Source: Fulvivirga sp. M361
Lineage (GTDB): Bacteria; Bacteroidota; Bacteroidia; Cytophagales; Cyclobacteriaceae
DNA: 64,000 nt
Assembly (NCBI RefSeq): GCF_007097395.1
Contig: NZ_VKDC01000014.1
Span: 62,001 to 126,000, forward strand
Reading direction: 5' to 3'
Shown here: positions 62,404-64,000 of the stretch, in pieces
Position numbering within the stretch: position 1 is the stretch's first letter
How the letters are laid out: each line of letters opens with the position of its first letter
The notes under the pieces: model-generated
What the model was told of the DNA's origin: nothing
The model's input: only the letters and a program-made list of their open reading frames with translations
Database searches by the model: none
Program-made: the position numbers and the translations under genes

Positions 62404-62510
62404 CTTTGGTGATTACATTCACTGATAGTTATAACTTTTGGTGAATACAATCACCAAAAAACATTACTTTTGGTGATTGTATTCACCAAAAAACATTACT
62501 TTTGGTGATT
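62404..62510 (+). repeat. 32-bp tandem palindromic repeats abutting the DUF4143 gene
   Basis: Units at 62404-62435 (degenerate), 62436-62467, 62468-62499 and a partial unit 62500-62510 that runs into the ATG at 62511. Units 2 and 3 have perfect 9-bp arms TTTTGGTGA ... TCACCAAAA with 6-nt spacers ATACAA and TTGTAT, so the two 24-bp cores are exact reverse complements of each other. Each unit ends AACATTAC, and the joins create TACTTTTG, a -7 promoter box; the last one (62497-62504) would give a near-leaderless transcript. Confidence 0.85.
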
Positions 62511-63638
62511 ATGATTAAAAGGCAACTTTACAATACCCTTAAAGAAAGACTGAATGGGGACAAAGCCATTATACTGATCGGCCCAAGGCAAACCGGAAAA
62601 ACAACATTAATAAAAGCCTTATTAAAAGAGGAAAAAGAACATCTGTTCCTAAATGGCGATGACCCTGTTGTACGAGATGAATTAGCTGCTGCAAATACAG
62701 AAAAACTCAAGCAAATTATTGGTAATCATAGCATTATATTTATTGACGAAGCGCAACGTGTTAAAAATATCGGTCTCACCTTAAAAATGATCACAGATCA
62801 ATTCTCCTCTGTTCGATTGCTCGTAAGTGGTTCTTCGGCGCTTGAAATAAACCAGGAGATCACTGAACCGCTTACCGGTAGAAAGTGGGAATATCAACTC
62901 TACCCTGTTTCATGGTCCGAACTATTAACGCATTTAGGCTACATTGTCACTCAGCAGCAGTTGGAAATCAGGCTAGTCTATGGTATGTACCCGGAGGTGA
63001 TCACCGCTCATGCCCGTGGCGAAGGAAAAGAAGTGCTGCAACAACTCACCTCCAGCTATTTGTATCAGGATGTACTGTCTGTCGCAGGTATAAGAAAACC
63101 GGAAATCATTGAAAAGCTTTTGCAAGCATTGGCTTACCAGGTAGGTAGCGAAGTTTCATACAATGAACTGGCAAATACGCTTGGTATAGACAAGAACACT
63201 GTAAGTCATTACCTGAATATTCTGGAGAAAACTTTCGTGATTTTCAGATTACAGCCTTACAGTCGTAATCTGCGCAATGAAATAAGTAGTACAAGAAAAA
63301 TCTATTTTTATGATAATGGCATTCGCAATAGTCTTATCTCAAATTACGCCCCCTTAGAATTCAGACAAGACAAGGGAGCTTTATGGGAGAATTTTATCAT
63401 AGCAGAACGTATAAAACAAAACCATTATCAAAAAAGATTTACGAATACCTATTTCTGGCGTACCCGGCAACAACAAGAAGTAGATTACCTGGAAGAAAAA
63501 GACGGTGATTTATACGCCTTTGAGTTTAAATTATCCAATCAGAAAAAGGCTAAATTCCCACTTACCTTCACAAGAGCTTACCCGGACGCCAAGCAACAAT
63601 CCATCACTCCGGAAAATTTTCTGGAATTTGTTATGTAG
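62511..63638 (+). CDS. AAA ATPase with DUF4143 domain
   Basis: 375 residues from the ATG at 62511 (frame open nine bases further up). Walker A in AIILIGPRQTGKTTLIKALL, Walker B in HSIIFIDEAQRVKNIGLTLK, sensor SVRLLVSGSSALEIN, then a winged-helix part (SYNELANTLGIDKNTVSHYL) and a DUF4143 C-terminus with a nuclease-like TYFWRTRQQQEVDYLEEKDG and FEFKLSN. These ATPases are common, often in variable or mobile settings, without a settled function; some act like toxin-linked or DNA-related NTPases. Preceded by the palindromic array. Confidence 0.9.
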   Translation: MIKRQLYNTLKERLNGDKAIILIGPRQTGKTTLIKALLKEEKEHLFLNGDDPVVRDELAAANTEKLKQIIGNHSIIFIDEAQRVKNIGLTLKMITDQFSSVRLLVSGSSALEINQEITEPLTGRKWEYQLYPVSWSELLTHLGYIVTQQQLEIRLVYGMYPEVITAHARGEGKEVLQQLTSSYLYQDVLSVAGIRKPEIIEKLLQALAYQVGSEVSYNELANTLGIDKNTVSHYLNILEKTFVIFRLQPYSRNLRNEISSTRKIYFYDNGIRNSLISNYAPLEFRQDKGALWENFIIAERIKQNHYQKRFTNTYFWRTRQQQEVDYLEEKDGDLYAFEFKLSNQKKAKFPLTFTRAYPDAKQQSITPENFLEFVM

Positions 63639-63639
63639 G

Positions 63640-64000
63640 TCACAAAATGCTTTTGGTAAGTATTCCCTTTTCTAAAAATCTGTAGCCTATAAAGAACTTA
63701 ATATTACCTGATGAACCTATAACATTAAGGTTGTCAATAGCATAATTAACACTCTGGCTGACTAAACTAATTCCTCCAAAGAATGTATCACTGTTATAAC
63801 CTGCTGCGGCTCTGACATTGAAAATAGCCCGGATAGCAATATCATCTTGTTCAAGATTTTCCGTGGTATACCGCGTCCACAAATGTGCCGGTCCCAGAGA
63901 TAGTGAAAGGTTGAGGTATAACTGTTCATGGATAAAGTTATGCGTATATCCAGGCAATAGACCTAGCACCGTGGCCCGCCCTGCTCTGAGCGTGGCATTT
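63640..64000 (-). CDS. DUF4421-like outer membrane protein (5' part outside window)
   Basis: The frame is open through the right window edge; the in-frame GTG at 63969 is inside the gene because the reading before it, NATLRAGRATVLGLLPGYTH, fits a barrel. Visible strands: EQLYLNLSLSLGPAHLWTRY, IAIRAIFNVRAAAGYNSDTF, FGGISLVSQSVNYAID, GNIKFFIGYRFLEKGI, as in the C-terminus of DUF4421. Convergent with the DUF4143 gene, two bases away. Probably outer membrane; role unknown. Confidence 0.65.
   Translation of the reverse strand, partial: NATLRAGRATVLGLLPGYTHNFIHEQLYLNLSLSLGPAHLWTRYTTENLEQDDIAIRAIFNVRAAAGYNSDTFFGGISLVSQSVNYAIDNLNVIGSSGNIKFFIGYRFLEKGILTKSIL

Noticed and set aside
62404-62510. CRISPR array from 32-bp repeats
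   Set aside because: Units join directly with no unique spacers, the array runs into a gene start, and no cas genes are near.
1-64000. tRNA or rRNA genes
   Set aside because: No cloverleaf with GGTTCGA-type T arm or rRNA signature was recognised while reading; a covariance search would be decisive.

Overview
The window comes from a Gram-negative member of the Bacteroidota, most likely a Cytophagales-type marine or soil gliding lineage (inference). Supporting signs are a subtilase with a type IX secretion C-terminal sorting domain, a TonB-dependent receptor with an N-terminal carboxypeptidase-regulatory-like domain, SPOR/OmpA lipid-envelope proteins, a Na+-translocating NADH:quinone reductase cluster, the rplM-rpsI-rpsB-tsf order, a highly typical DUF2795 protein, and Bacteroidota-type promoters (TTTG, about 18-21 nt, TAnnTTTG). 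Base composition is moderately AT-rich and even; I see no rRNA, tRNA, integrase, transposase or CRISPR array, so most of the window looks like ordinary chromosome.

Layout. 1-6.1 kb: the end of an SDR oxidoreductase and a four-gene tandem family of exported SPOR + OmpA-like proteins. 6.3-9.8 kb: a lipoprotein facing an ECF sigma / HEAT-repeat anti-sigma / two DUF4097 surface-protein operon. 10.1-13.5 kb: a three-gene envelope operon (CsgG/LpoB-like TPR protein, LPP20 lipoprotein, small lipoprotein). 13.5-17 kb: an ECF42-like sigma factor with its DGPF/YCII partner, a MarR-OsmC operon with a clear operator, and a pentapeptide-repeat protein. 17.6-21.9 kb: nitrogen assimilation (Amt, a BBP2-like porin, a DUF4468-like protein, glutamine synthetase II). 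22.1-24.2 kb: a second ECF sigma/RskA-type anti-sigma pair and a frameshifted NmrA-like gene. 24.3-29.6 kb: a probable uptake or surface operon made of a DUF4331 module split over two proteins, a TPR lipoprotein and a TonB-dependent receptor. 29.9-34.6 kb: nqrABCDE, without nqrF. 34.7-38.1 kb: cmk, a 43-residue lipoprotein and uncharacterised genes. 38.2-40.9 kb: rplM-rpsI-rpsB-tsf. 41-44.1 kb: LacI-type regulator divergent from kdgK-eda. 44.3-51 kb: RluA-type pseudouridine synthase, PhoR/PhoB-like two-component system, DUF3108, a predicted aminopeptidase, an outer membrane protein, recA. 51.1-53.2 kb: gmd-fcl for GDP-L-fucose. 53.5-62.3 kb: T9SS subtilase, FtsX/MacB-type permease, queA, ispD, DUF2795, ettA, small HTH proteins, sixA. 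62.4-64 kb: a 32-bp tandem repeat array running into the start of an AAA/DUF4143 ATPase, then a partial DUF4421-like gene.

The least explained parts are the four-copy SPOR-OmpA array (all copies have Asn where the peptidoglycan-contacting Asp of OmpA is expected), the split DUF4331/TPR/TonB receptor operon, the CsgG-like/LPP20 operon, the palindromic repeat array in front of the DUF4143 ATPase, the kdgK leader with a terminator-like hairpin between direct repeats, and a 43-residue lipoprotein that is too short for usual gene calling. All assignments are by reading motifs; no database search was run.
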